DNA from: an uncultured Collinsella sp.
Lineage (GTDB): Bacteria > Actinomycetota > Coriobacteriia > Coriobacteriales > Coriobacteriaceae
Length of the DNA stretch: 22,379 bases
Reading direction: 5' to 3'
Assembly: GCA_937896835.1 (NCBI GenBank)
Contig: CALBOJ010000117.1
Location: 1-22,379 of the forward strand
In this document: piece by piece, positions 14,871 through 22,379 of the stretch
Numbering within the stretch: the stretch's first letter is position 1
Layout: the number at the start of each line of letters is the position of its first letter
Translations under genes and position numbers: made by a program
Notes under the pieces: generated by a model
Told to the model about the DNA's origin: nothing
The model's database searches: none
What the model saw: the letters and a program-made list of their open reading frames with translations, nothing else

Positions 14871-14919
14871 ACGTTTTCTCCTCTTGATTAAGCGCAACGT
14901 TATGCGCATGCCTATGGTG

Positions 14920-14948
14920 ATTATAGTGCCAAATGGTTCAAATGCTAA
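14920..14948 (-). promoter_or_regulatory. Promoter of crr
   Basis: On the minus strand TTAGCA (14943-14948) and a perfect TATAAT (14920-14925) are 17 bases apart, 50 bases before the crr start. It allows expression independent of the upstream glucosidase gene. A seven-base-pair hairpin (about 14956-14974) lies between that gene's stop and this promoter. Confidence 0.7.
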
Positions 14949-15010
14949 GGTGGGGACTCGAATCGCGAGCCCATCCCAACGCTTTTCCCCGGTGGCACTC
15001 ATATTGTCGA

Positions 15011-16450
15011 TTAATCCAGGCCCTCGGCACCGTTGGACTTGATGATCTTCTGGTAGGCGTAGAAGCTGTCCTTGCGGCGGCGCTCGTAGGTACCGGTGCC
15101 GTCGTCGTACTTATCGACGTGAATGAAACCGTAGCGCTTGCGCATCTCGCCGGTGCCGGCAGAAACCAGGTCGATGGGGCCCCACCAGGTATAGGCGATC
15201 AGGTCGACGCCGTCGGCAATGGCCTCGCCCATGGCCTTGATGTGGCTGCGCAAGTAGGCGATACGATACGGATCGTGGATGGAGCCGTCCTCCTCGACCT
15301 CATCGTAGGCGCCCATGCCGTTCTCGACCACCATCAGCGGAATCTCGTAGCGGGCGTAAATCTCGTTGAGGGCGATGCGCAGGCCCAGCGGATCGATCTG
15401 CCAGCCCCAGTCGGTGGACTCCAGATAGGGGTTCTTGCCGCCAAAGGTCATGTTGCCCTCGGTCATCTCGTGGTCCTTGTGGGTGCCCACGGTTCCGGAC
15501 ATGTAGTAGCTAAAGGTGTAGAAATCGACCTTGCCGTCGGCGATATCCTGCAGATCGCCGTCCTCCATCACGAGCTCGACGTCATTCTCGGCCCAGAAAC
15601 GCTTGGCATAGAACGGATACTTGCCGCGCACCTGCACGTCGGAGCAGTACCAGTTCATGGTATTCATCTCCTGCTGCGTGGCGAACACGTCGGCCGGATC
15701 GCACGTGGCGGCATAGGAGAGGACGAAGCAGTCCATGTTGCCCATCTTAAACTGCGGATAGTGCTCGTGGGCATAGCGCACGACGCGGCCGCTGGCGACA
15801 AACTGGTGATGCAGGGCCTGCATACGGGCCTGCGGCGTGGTGTGGACCGCCGAAGCCGGGCCCTCAAAGCCCTGGATCATGCTGGTCCCAAAGAGGTTAC
15901 CAATGTCCTGGGTGCCGCAGTTGATCTCGTTGAAGGTGAGCCAGAACTTGACCTTGTCCTGATAGCGGTCGAAGACGGTCTGGCAGTACTTCTCAAAGAA
16001 GCCGATGAGCTCGCGGCTCGCCCAGCCATTGTATTTCTCGACCAGGTGATAGGGCATCTCGTAGTGCGACAGGGTCACGAGCGGCTCGATATTGTGAGCG
16101 CGCAGGCAGTCGAAGACGCGATCGTAGAAGGCGAGGCCGGCCTCGTTGGGCTCGGCGTCGTCGCCGTTGGGGAAGATGCGGCTCCAAGAGATGGACATGC
16201 GGAACATGTTGAAGCCCATCTCGGCGAACAGTGCGATGTCCTCCTCGTAGTGATGGTAGAAGTCGATACCGTCATGATTGGGGTAGAAGCGGTCGGGGTC
16301 GATGTCGATCGTAATCTGACGCGGCTCCTTGTAGCTGCCGCCCAAAAAATGGTCATCGACGGAAGGACCGCGGCCGTCCACGTTCCAAGCGCCCTCAAAC
16401 TGATTGGCGGCGGTAGCGCCACCCCAATAGAAACCCTCGGGGAATCCCAT
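15011..16450 (-). CDS. GH1 6-phospho-beta-glucosidase
   Basis: This retaining glycosidase hydrolyses PTS-imported beta-glucoside phosphates (such as cellobiose-6-P or aryl glucosides) to glucose-6-P in the cytoplasm. The 479 residues fit one GH1 barrel. Visible features are the N-terminal FYWGGATAANQFEGAW, acid/base Glu175 in TFNEIN, nucleophile Glu376 in VVENGMGAYD, and the C-terminal RRRKDSFYAYQKIIKS, the Lys/Tyr region that binds the phosphate in 6-phospho enzymes. The ATG at 16450 has GAGGAGG six bases upstream. It lies 140 bases before crr on the same strand and 170 bases after the AraC gene. It is similar to BglA/AscB-type enzymes; the exact substrate is not set by sequence. Confidence 0.93.
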   Translation of the reverse strand: MGFPEGFYWGGATAANQFEGAWNVDGRGPSVDDHFLGGSYKEPRQITIDIDPDRFYPNHDGIDFYHHYEEDIALFAEMGFNMFRMSISWSRIFPNGDDAEPNEAGLAFYDRVFDCLRAHNIEPLVTLSHYEMPYHLVEKYNGWASRELIGFFEKYCQTVFDRYQDKVKFWLTFNEINCGTQDIGNLFGTSMIQGFEGPASAVHTTPQARMQALHHQFVASGRVVRYAHEHYPQFKMGNMDCFVLSYAATCDPADVFATQQEMNTMNWYCSDVQVRGKYPFYAKRFWAENDVELVMEDGDLQDIADGKVDFYTFSYYMSGTVGTHKDHEMTEGNMTFGGKNPYLESTDWGWQIDPLGLRIALNEIYARYEIPLMVVENGMGAYDEVEEDGSIHDPYRIAYLRSHIKAMGEAIADGVDLIAYTWWGPIDLVSAGTGEMRKRYGFIHVDKYDDGTGTYERRRKDSFYAYQKIIKSNGAEGLD

Positions 16451-16620
16451 AAGTGCCTCCTCGCTCATGCGTGTTGCTGATGAAACGAGTATGCCGCCGA
16501 GTCGCTCCAGGCCAGGGCGAAGGCGCCGATTTGGACACTTCTTTTCGCAGACGCGCGCTGCAACAGCGCTGCAGCTGAAACTTTTTGACACCGAAGGAGC
16601 GAAGACGATCCGCCCCGCGC

Positions 16621-17613
16621 TTACCGGCGGTATGCCGCGGGGGTGCAGCCATACTTGTCGTGAAACTTACGGTAGAAGAAGCTCATGTTTTCATAGCCCA
16701 CCGCATGCGCAGCCGCCCCGGCCGTGGCGCCACCGCGCAGAAGCTCGGCCGCACGCACCAGGCGTCGCTCCTGCACAAGCTGCCTAAAGGTCTTGCCCAC
16801 ATGCCGCTTGAGGAGCGCCGTCGCATAATTAGGGCTCAAGCCAAACTCCGCCGCCATCCCCTCGAGGGAGCATGCAGCGAATTCGCGATCGATATAGCCG
16901 AGCATTCCCGTCACCAGGGCAGTGGGCCCCGCCGCGCCGTCCGCCGCGCCGCGCACCAGCTTGCGCTCGTAGCAATCCATGAGCTCGGCCAAAAACAGCT
17001 GAAACAGACGCAGGACGATCTCGGGACCATTAGGGCTCGGGTCATACAGCTCACAGAGCATCTCCTGCATGTAGCGCCGAATCCGACGGCTCTCGCCGCA
17101 ATGAAAACGGACATGGCCCCGATGGTCCGTCTCGCTGTTGAGCGCGTTGAACAAAAACCGCGAGACCGCGCTCTCGCGCGAGAGGCTCGACTCGAGGCTC
17201 CGGCGCAAAAAAGAGCGTGAAACGGTCATGCTTAGCATGATGTCGTCCTCACCAAGCGCCGCCACGGCATGCGGGCAGAGGGCGTCGAGCAAAAGCACCT
17301 CGTTGCGGCCCAGTTCGAGCCTCTCCCCCGCCACCGTCTGCGGGCAGCGTCCGCGATACACATAGCTCAGCTCCACGTAATCATGCACGTGCTCGGGAAC
17401 TGCATTAAAGCGCGAGTTTTTCCTTATCGTCAGGCCACGCGGCATGCCGGGCTGGGCGTAGGCAAACCCTGGCTGCCCAATCTTGCGCACTGGGCATCCG
17501 TCGATTTCGACATGCTCGGTCATAATCGACCAATCAAATGCCATGCCGTCTTTATAAGCGATCTCACTGGCGCTCAGTTCGCTGAGCCTACGCTCGAGCT
17601 CGTCGATCTCCAT
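16621..17613 (-). CDS. AraC-family transcriptional regulator
   Basis: A 330-residue regulator with an N-terminal cupin-type sensor (EHVHDYVELSYVYRG around residues 74-88, LELGRNEVLLLDA, CPHAVAALGEDD) and a C-terminal double helix-turn-helix at about 236-330 (SLEGMAAEFGLSPNYATALLKRH; AAHAVGYENMSFFYRKFHDKYGCTPAAYRR). This is the form of activators of carbohydrate genes. It is divergent from the large glycosidase gene, with 114 bases between them, and upstream of the glucosidase on its own strand. Both are plausible targets. A GCTGCA-N7-TGCAGC palindrome lies at about 16556-16575 between it and the glucosidase. No strong ribosome-binding motif precedes the ATG at 17613. Confidence 0.92.
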   Translation of the reverse strand: MEIDELERRLSELSASEIAYKDGMAFDWSIMTEHVEIDGCPVRKIGQPGFAYAQPGMPRGLTIRKNSRFNAVPEHVHDYVELSYVYRGRCPQTVAGERLELGRNEVLLLDALCPHAVAALGEDDIMLSMTVSRSFLRRSLESSLSRESAVSRFLFNALNSETDHRGHVRFHCGESRRIRRYMQEMLCELYDPSPNGPEIVLRLFQLFLAELMDCYERKLVRGAADGAAGPTALVTGMLGYIDREFAACSLEGMAAEFGLSPNYATALLKRHVGKTFRQLVQERRLVRAAELLRGGATAGAAAHAVGYENMSFFYRKFHDKYGCTPAAYRR

Positions 17614-17691
17614 GGCTTGCCAATCGTTGATTTGGTCATAGTTCGTCGTGATTCAGATATTAGCAGAACGCGCCGACGCGTCCATAATCTG

Positions 17692-17700
17692 TGCTATACA
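17692..17700 (+). promoter_or_regulatory. Extended -10 box for the glycosidase gene
   Basis: TGCTATACA is an extended -10 motif (TG, one base, TATACA) 27 bases upstream of the glycosidase start. The -35 position (GCCGAC) is poor, as expected for an extended -10 promoter or one needing an activator, such as the divergent AraC protein. Confidence 0.4.
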
Positions 17701-17727
17701 GCAGATCGATCGAGCCAAGGAGGATCC

Positions 17728-20319
17728 ATGACCGCGTACTACCAGCAGGTGCTCGAGGGCACATACGACAACCACGTGCTTCCGTTTTTGTGGATGAAGG
17801 GCGAGAGCCATAAGACCATTGCCGAGTATCTGGAAAAGATCGCCGGCGCCGACATCCACGAGGTCTGTCTCGAAAGCCGCCCACACCCCGATTTTTGCGG
17901 CGAGGGCTGGTGGCGCGACTTGCGCTTTGTCATTGACGAGTGCAAGCAGCTGGGCCTTAAGCTCTGGATCTTGGACGACGCGCACTTCCCCACGGGCTTT
18001 GCCAACGGCGCCGTCAAGGAGGCCGTGCCCGAGCTCCGCAAGATCGTTCTCACGCACCGCACACTCAACATCGTGGGTCCCACGTCCGCCGCAAGCATCG
18101 CGCTCGCCAACATGTTCGACAAAACCGAGCACTTCTACGGCGTGACATTTATGCAGGACGGCAGCCCCGTCGACGTCGCTTACCGAGTAATCGACGATGC
18201 AGACGGCAACCCCAGCCGCCTGGTCTTCGATGCACCTGCGGGCCTCACGCAGGCATGCGTGATGTTCACGAGCGGCAAGACCTCCTACAACGAGGACTAC
18301 ATCAATATGGTCGACCGCGCCTCGGTGGCGCAGCTCATCGATGCTGTCTACGAGCCGCATTTTGAGCATCTGGGCGATGAGTTTGGCAAGACGATCCTGG
18401 GCTTTTTCTCCGATGAGCCCGGATTTGCCAACGAGAAGGGCACCACGGGCCCCGACGGCATCTCGGATACGCTCATCGGCAAGGCCACCGCGCCCCTGCC
18501 CTGGTCGGCCGAGCTTGAGCGTCGCCTGCGCACGGCGCTGGGCGAGCGCTACCTGGACGAGCTCCCGCACCTGTGGGACCGCGAGCCGGCCGGCGCGCAT
18601 GTACGCCACGTCTATATGGACATCGCGAGTACCCTCTATAAGGAGTGCTTCTGCGACCAGCTCGGCGACTGGTGCCGCGCGCACGGCGTGCAATACATCG
18701 GTCACGTAATCGAAGACAAGGACTGCCACGCGCGCCTGGGCGTGGGCGCCGGGCACTACTTCCGCGCCGTGGGCGGTCAGGACATGGCGGGCGTCGACAT
18801 CGTGATCAACCAGCTTGTGCCCGGCATGGACCGCGGCCTTCACAGCTACGGACGCGGCGTATGGGACCTCGAGTTCTATAACTACGTGCTGCCCAAGCTG
18901 GGCTCCTCGGCAGCACACCTCGACCCCAAAAAGCAGGGGCGCTGCATGGCCGAGGTCTTTGGCGCATTTGGATGGCACGAAGGCCTGCGCGAGATGAAGT
19001 GGATCGCCGATCATTTTTTGGTGCGCGGCGTCAATTGGTTTGTGCCGCATGCCTTTAGCATGGCCGCCTTCCCCGACTGGGACTGCCCGCCGCATTTCTA
19101 TGCGCATGGCCAAAACCCCCAGTTTGCACACTTTGGGCAGCTCATGAGCTACATGAACCGTACGGCGAGTCTGCTGAGCGGCGGGCGTGCAACGACCCCG
19201 GCGGCGCTTCTCTACCATGCGGACGCCGAGTGGGCAGGCGAGGCGAACTTTATGCAGCATGCCGCCTCCGAGCTTATGCGCGCGCAGGTCGACTTTGACA
19301 TCGTGCCAGCAGAGGCATTTGAGGACGCAGGGCGCTATGCCGTTGAAATTGCCGCAGACGGTAGCGGCTTTAGCGTGAACGGCCAGGCATACCGCTGCCT
19401 GGTGATGCCCGGAGCCGAGTTTGTCGGCGGAGCCGTGCTCGACTTTGCCGCGCGCGCCGCAGCCGCGGGCGTTGCCGTGTACGCGCTGGATAAGTTGCCG
19501 AACAAGCGCTACGACGGCGACACTGCAGGCCGCGAGGGCTTTGCCTCCCTGGATGCAACCGCGCTCGCCGGCATCAAACTCCTGGCGACCACCGGGCTCG
19601 CAGGCACACTTGCCAATACCGGCATGCAGACCGTGGTTTGCGCCGAGCCCCAGCCCTGGCTGCGCGCACTGCGCTACGAGCGGGCGGGCGAGAGCTATCT
19701 GATGCTCGTCAACGAGCATCCCAAGCAGGGTATCTCCACTCAGGTTGCGCTTGCCGACGGCACACCCGTTGCAGGCGCGCGCCTCGACCTGCTCAACGGC
19801 ACCGAGCCCGCCGCCTTTGACGGCACGCTCGAGTTGGCTCCCTACGAGAGCTGCATCGTGGTCCTTGGGGCTACAGGTTCCGCCGGCGCGGCAACCGTTG
19901 GAGACGAAGCCGCATGCATCGACGGGCCCTGGGCGGTTGCCTTCTCTGCCCCTGGCACCGATGCCTTTGGCGAGCCTGTTGAGCTTGCAGACCTGCACGA
20001 CCTTTCCTCGGCCGAGTTCCCCGGCAAGGCCGGCACATTCCGCTACCAGGCCTCCTTTGTCCTGGGCGAAGCGGTCACCAGCACCGTCATCGACCTTGGC
20101 GAGGTCTTTGAGACCGCAACCGTCGCCCTCGACGGCAAATCCCTCGGCACCCGTATCTGTCCGCCTTACCGCTTTGAGGTCGGCGCGCTTTTGGCCGGTG
20201 AGCACGCGCTTACGATCGACATCATCAACACCCTCGATCACGCCGTCCCCGACATATTCGGCATGACCGAGCCCTCCGAGCCCAGCGGCCTCTTGGGGCC
20301 CGTACGTGTGCTCGGGTAA
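17728..20319 (+). CDS. Large glycoside hydrolase, GH106-like
   Basis: An 863-residue protein without a signal peptide, so intracellular. The N-terminal third looks like a glycosidase barrel of the GH106-related kind: GEGWWRDLRFVIDECKQLGL, then LWILDDAHFPTGFANG (residues 79-94), where relatives have a DE..WPSG motif, and FFSDEPGF with Asp229 and Glu230, candidates for catalysis. The C-terminal part (about 765-863) is a jelly-roll sugar-binding fold (VIDLGEVFETATVALDGKSL...PPYRFEVGALLAGEHALTID). GH106 enzymes are alpha-L-rhamnosidases; this protein is divergent, and its sugar is unknown. The ATG at 17728 has AGGAGG five bases upstream. It is divergent from an AraC gene and followed by an RpiR gene, which supports sugar-induced control. 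Confidence 0.82.
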   Translation: MTAYYQQVLEGTYDNHVLPFLWMKGESHKTIAEYLEKIAGADIHEVCLESRPHPDFCGEGWWRDLRFVIDECKQLGLKLWILDDAHFPTGFANGAVKEAVPELRKIVLTHRTLNIVGPTSAASIALANMFDKTEHFYGVTFMQDGSPVDVAYRVIDDADGNPSRLVFDAPAGLTQACVMFTSGKTSYNEDYINMVDRASVAQLIDAVYEPHFEHLGDEFGKTILGFFSDEPGFANEKGTTGPDGISDTLIGKATAPLPWSAELERRLRTALGERYLDELPHLWDREPAGAHVRHVYMDIASTLYKECFCDQLGDWCRAHGVQYIGHVIEDKDCHARLGVGAGHYFRAVGGQDMAGVDIVINQLVPGMDRGLHSYGRGVWDLEFYNYVLPKLGSSAAHLDPKKQGRCMAEVFGAFGWHEGLREMKWIADHFLVRGVNWFVPHAFSMAAFPDWDCPPHFYAHGQNPQFAHFGQLMSYMNRTASLLSGGRATTPAALLYHADAEWAGEANFMQHAASELMRAQVDFDIVPAEAFEDAGRYAVEIAADGSGFSVNGQAYRCLVMPGAEFVGGAVLDFAARAAAAGVAVYALDKLPNKRYDGDTAGREGFASLDATALAGIKLLATTGLAGTLANTGMQTVVCAEPQPWLRALRYERAGESYLMLVNEHPKQGISTQVALADGTPVAGARLDLLNGTEPAAFDGTLELAPYESCIVVLGATGSAGAATVGDEAACIDGPWAVAFSAPGTDAFGEPVELADLHDLSSAEFPGKAGTFRYQASFVLGEAVTSTVIDLGEVFETATVALDGKSLGTRICPPYRFEVGALLAGEHALTIDIINTLDHAVPDIFGMTEPSEPSGLLGPVRVLG

Positions 20320-20485
20320 CGCCCCGGGCGCAAACGGCCCAACAAGGACAGTGCCCCCATGTTGAGCCCGCACGGCGTCGAGCGGTCCGTCGTTCATAGA
20401 CCGGCGGACCAAAACTCCCAGCCAAGCCGAACGTTTTATTTATCGTTATGATTGGTTTATCGCGACGCAAACGCATAGGAGCCAT

Positions 20486-21340
20486 ATGGATATCAGGCGA
20501 AAGATCACGCAGGGCAAAAGCCTCACCCCCACCGAGCAACAACTTGGGCAAACGGCCCTCGCCATGGGCGAGGATGTGCGCGGGCTTTCCATTAAGGAAT
20601 TTGCCGCGTGCGCCAACGTTTCGGTCGCGAGCGTGCACCGCTTTTGCAAAAAGCTCGGCCTCGAGGGATTCAAAGACCTCAAGGTCGAGCTCATCCGCCA
20701 GGCGACCGAGGCGGGCAATCGGCGCGACGTGGACATCAACTTTCCCTTCGATGCCACCTCCACCCCCGCACAGGTAATGGAGCGCATGGAGGGGCTCTAC
20801 CAGACCACCTTGGCCGAAACGCAGGAACTGCTCGACCCCGCACAGCTCGACTACGCCGCCAAGCTCGTCATGCGCGCCGACACCGTGGACATCTACACGG
20901 GCTCGCATAACCTGTATCCAGCGGGAATGTTCCGCGATCGCTTGCTTTCCGCCGGTAAAAGCGCGACGTGCTACGGCAGCGTCGAGGCGCAGGTGCGTAC
21001 GGCGCTCGCCTCGGGCCCCGACCATGTGGCGATTGTCATCTCCTACAGCGGCCTTGCCCCCAACCTCAGGGAGATCTTGCCGATCCTCAGCAGTCGACGC
21101 GTCCCGGTCATCGTCATCGGCACACCGTACTGCGCCCGCATTCACCCCGGCTTTGCCGCCTATCTCATGGTGAGCGACCACGAGAGTATGACGCACCGCA
21201 TCACGCAGTTCGCCAGCCACATCGCCGTGCAATACGTGCTCGATTCGCTCTACAGCAGCTACTTTGCCAAAGATTACGCCCGCTGTTCCGAGTTCCTCGA
21301 GCGGTCGTTTCCCTACACCCGCCTGCCCGGGCTCAAGTAA
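20486..21340 (+). CDS. RpiR-family transcriptional regulator with SIS domain
   Basis: A 284-residue regulator. Residues 1-75 are the RpiR helix-turn-helix (LTPTEQQLGQTALAMGEDVRG; CANVSVASVHRFCKKLGLEGFKDLK), and residues about 115-260 are a SIS phosphosugar-binding domain (DTVDIYTGSHNLYPAGMF; DHVAIVISYSGLAPNLREIL; RVPVIVIGT). Such proteins sense a sugar phosphate and repress or activate sugar-use genes. The ATG at 20486 has GGAG four bases upstream. It lies 166 bases after the large glycosidase; the AT-rich stretch 20433-20463 may hold its promoter. Likely targets are nearby sugar genes; the ligand is unknown. Confidence 0.92.
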   Translation: MDIRRKITQGKSLTPTEQQLGQTALAMGEDVRGLSIKEFAACANVSVASVHRFCKKLGLEGFKDLKVELIRQATEAGNRRDVDINFPFDATSTPAQVMERMEGLYQTTLAETQELLDPAQLDYAAKLVMRADTVDIYTGSHNLYPAGMFRDRLLSAGKSATCYGSVEAQVRTALASGPDHVAIVISYSGLAPNLREILPILSSRRVPVIVIGTPYCARIHPGFAAYLMVSDHESMTHRITQFASHIAVQYVLDSLYSSYFAKDYARCSEFLERSFPYTRLPGLK

Positions 21341-21344
21341 CGAC

Positions 21345-21367
21345 GAGCGTGGATTTTTGGACACTCA
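21345..21367. repeat. Direct repeat flanking the XRE gene, copy 1
   Basis: GAGCGTGGATTTTTGGACAC plus TCA matches 22214-22236 at 21 of 23 positions, in the same orientation. The two copies enclose the XRE-desulfoferrodoxin gene. The ends (GAGCG and CACTC or CGCTC) form a short hairpin. Confidence 0.55.
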
Positions 21368-21373
21368 GATAAC

Positions 21374-21437
21374 GAGCGTGGATAATCTCCCACTTTGAGC
21401 CCGCACACAGGCCAAAACCGGGAGATTATCCACGCTC
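21374..21437. repeat. Perfect 18-bp inverted repeat after the RpiR gene
   Basis: GAGCGTGGATAATCTCCC (21374-21391) and its exact complement (21420-21437) flank a 28-base loop and are followed by ATTTTG. The arm shares GAGCGTGGAT with the direct repeat at 21345. It could terminate the rpiR transcript or that of the convergent XRE gene, but the long loop points to a repeat element. Confidence 0.55.
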
Positions 21438-21484
21438 ATTTTGGGTCCCCTGGGAAACGCATGAGGAGGGCGGATAGACAGCCG

Positions 21485-22105
21485 TTATTTGCGAGGCGTC
21501 AGCGACGTAAAGAGCCCGTGTTGGTTGCAGTAAAGATATATCCTGCCGCGCCCGGTAATATGGAAGCGCGGCTGCACCGATTGCTCTGGATAGAGCTTCT
21601 TAAAGCAGACGCCGTCCATAGTCGCATATGCCACAAAGCTAATGTAGTGATCCTTGGTCATGGGATGATCGAGCGTGACGTACCAATCGTCCTCGATGCG
21701 CTCGATGGAAAAGGCGTGGTCCGCGTCCGGCTCTTCGGCCTCCTGGGGAAACATCGTGGAGCCACAGCAGCTAAAGCTGCCTTCTCCGAGCGCGTGCACA
21801 ACGTTTCCGCAGATAGGGCAAACGTAAAAGACGCCTTTGAGCATATTGCCTGCACGGTTGGCGTTGGCCCGAATGTCACCAGCCAAAAGCTCAGCCACGC
21901 TTATGCCGAGTCTCTGGGCCAAAGGCTCAACGAGGGAAATGTCGGGAAGGCCGCGGCCGGATTCCCACTTGCTGACGGCTTTATCGGTCACGCCAAGGCT
22001 TTCCGCCAGGGCGCGCTGGGTGAGGCCGCGCTCTTCGCGCAGCTGCTTGATGGCATGCGCTGCCAAAAAAGTATGGGAGGCATTGGTTTGCCGTGTCTGG
22101 TTCAT
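21485..22105 (-). CDS. XRE regulator fused to a desulfoferrodoxin-like domain
   Basis: A 206-residue fusion. Residues 13-75 are an XRE/Cro helix-turn-helix (LREERGLTQRALAESLGVTD, KAVSKWESGRGLPD). Residues 90-206 resemble two-iron superoxide reductase. The FeS4 site has Cys96, Cys99, Cys113 and Cys114 (CPICG...CCG). The catalytic-type site has His130, His147 (HPM), His153 (HYI), Cys193 and His196 (CNQHG). The Glu-Lys pair before the first His, important for catalysis in the enzyme, is replaced by Ala-Asp, so a sensing role is more likely than superoxide reduction. The ATG at 22105 is preferred because the earlier ATG at 22162 abuts the predicted -10 box. It probably responds to oxygen, superoxide or iron; this is inference. 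Confidence 0.85.
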   Translation of the reverse strand: MNQTRQTNASHTFLAAHAIKQLREERGLTQRALAESLGVTDKAVSKWESGRGLPDISLVEPLAQRLGISVAELLAGDIRANANRAGNMLKGVFYVCPICGNVVHALGEGSFSCCGSTMFPQEAEEPDADHAFSIERIEDDWYVTLDHPMTKDHYISFVAYATMDGVCFKKLYPEQSVQPRFHITGRGRIYLYCNQHGLFTSLTPRK

Positions 22106-22153
22106 GGGCTGTCCAATCAAATTGAAGAAATGGAGTGAACCGGTTCGACAGTC

Positions 22154-22182
22154 AGTATCCATTTGAAGGCCAGGCTCGACAA
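22154..22182 (-). promoter_or_regulatory. Promoter of the XRE-desulfoferrodoxin gene
   Basis: On the minus strand TTGTCG (22177-22182) and GATACT (22154-22159) are 17 bases apart, 48 bases upstream of the chosen start. TGTCGA occurs both in the -35 region and just after the -10 (TGTCGAGCC and TGTCGAACC), which could be an autoregulatory site. Confidence 0.5.
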
Positions 22183-22213
22183 CCTACGCTGCGTAGACAT
22201 GCGCCAATCGAAC

Positions 22214-22236
22214 GAGCGCGGATTTTTGGACGCTCA
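22214..22236. repeat. Direct repeat flanking the XRE gene, copy 2
   Basis: GAGCGCGGATTTTTGGACGC plus TCA, 21 of 23 identical to 21345-21367. Here the ends GAGCG and CGCTC pair perfectly. Confidence 0.55.
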
Positions 22237-22239
22237 TCC

Positions 22240-22275
22240 TGAGTAGTCATTTAAGAACGCCCCAATGACTACTCA
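22240..22275. repeat. 12-bp inverted repeat
   Basis: TGAGTAGTCATT and AATGACTACTCA are perfect complements around a 12-base loop. The right arm shares CAATGACTAC with the dispersed repeat at 22290 and 13337. No gene is seen from 22183 to the end of the window. Confidence 0.6.
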
Positions 22276-22289
22276 TTTATGTCTGTCCC

Positions 22290-22312
22290 CAATGACTACC
22301 AAGGCAACGCCG
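22290..22312. repeat. Dispersed 23-base repeat, copy 2
   Basis: CAATGACTACCAAGGCAACG plus three bases, 22 of 23 identical to 13337-13359, same orientation, in an intergenic stretch rich in related palindromes. Confidence 0.55.
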
Positions 22313-22379
22313 ATGTTTTGGCAACGACAGCGAAAACCCGCCAGAGCGAGCAAGGTGCCTTGAAACGAGGCGGCATTGA

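Noticed and set aside
14940..14985. tRNA-like 3' end (GATTCGAGTCCCCACC on the minus strand)
   Set aside because: The bases around the TTCGAGT do not form a five-pair T-stem, and no acceptor, D or anticodon arm is found upstream. The hairpin there is explained as an intergenic stem before the crr promoter.
14933..16480. Long open frame antisense to the GH1 gene
   Set aside because: The strand opposite carries full GH1 catalytic motifs. The antisense product is rich in Val, Leu, Ala, Gly and His with no family features.
17653..20412. Very long open frame (919 codons) antisense to the large glycosidase
   Set aside because: It is a shadow frame produced by GC-rich third positions. It has no recognisable domain, low-complexity composition and no ribosome-binding motif, and it runs across the AraC-glycosidase promoter region.
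21341..22379. CRISPR array
   Set aside because: The repeats are few, inverted or imperfect, and not separated by uniform spacers; no cas genes are present.

Overview
The window is GC-rich, gene-dense bacterial DNA. It looks like a gut member of the Coriobacteriia, most likely Collinsella or a close relative. This is inferred from codon use, gene content (NiFe-hydrogenase maturation, PTS parts, Coriobacteria-type regulators) and many extragenic palindromes. No rRNA or other marker gene is present, so the taxonomy is inference.

Layout: (1) 1-1130: nadA on the minus strand, with a promoter embedded in a perfect 19-bp inverted repeat that looks like an operator. (2) 1149-3305: a decayed mobile region holding two palindromic elements (one about 213 bp and MITE-like), a remnant of an IS3-type orfA with a frameshift and a stop, and a structurally complete 1305-bp IS3-family element (orfA, orfB, 32-bp terminal repeats). 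The outer end of this IS supplies the stop codon of the next gene, a five-helix membrane protein (3303-4421). (3) 4422-6325: a GHKL sensor-kinase remnant that has lost its phospho-acceptor region, a UDG-fold-like hypothetical gene, and trxA with a terminator. (4) 6397-13110: a nickel/hydrogenase block on the plus strand: a small His-rich helical protein, nikR, a double stem-loop with complementary loops, hypF, hypC, hypD, hypE and a HAD phosphatase. hypA, hypB and the hydrogenase structural genes are not here. (5) 13111-13540: 430 bases without a gene, made of palindromic repeats, one with a terminator core. (6) 13541-14098: a lipoprotein. (7) 14334-21340: a carbohydrate-use block: EIIA-Glc and a GH1 6-phospho-beta-glucosidase (minus), an AraC regulator (minus) divergent from an 863-residue GH106-like glycosidase (plus), then an RpiR/SIS regulator (plus). 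(8) 21341-22379: repeats around a regulator that fuses an XRE helix-turn-helix to a desulfoferrodoxin-like domain.

How the genes work together: NikR and the Hyp proteins serve one purpose, nickel homeostasis and assembly of the Fe(CN)2CO cofactor of [NiFe] hydrogenase. The PTS EIIA, the phospho-glucosidase, the large cytoplasmic glycosidase and the two sugar-type regulators suggest uptake and intracellular breakdown of plant or host glycosides. The most unusual items are the XRE-desulfoferrodoxin fusion, the His-rich partner of NikR, the paired hairpins between nikR and hypF, and the stop codon captured from an insertion sequence.
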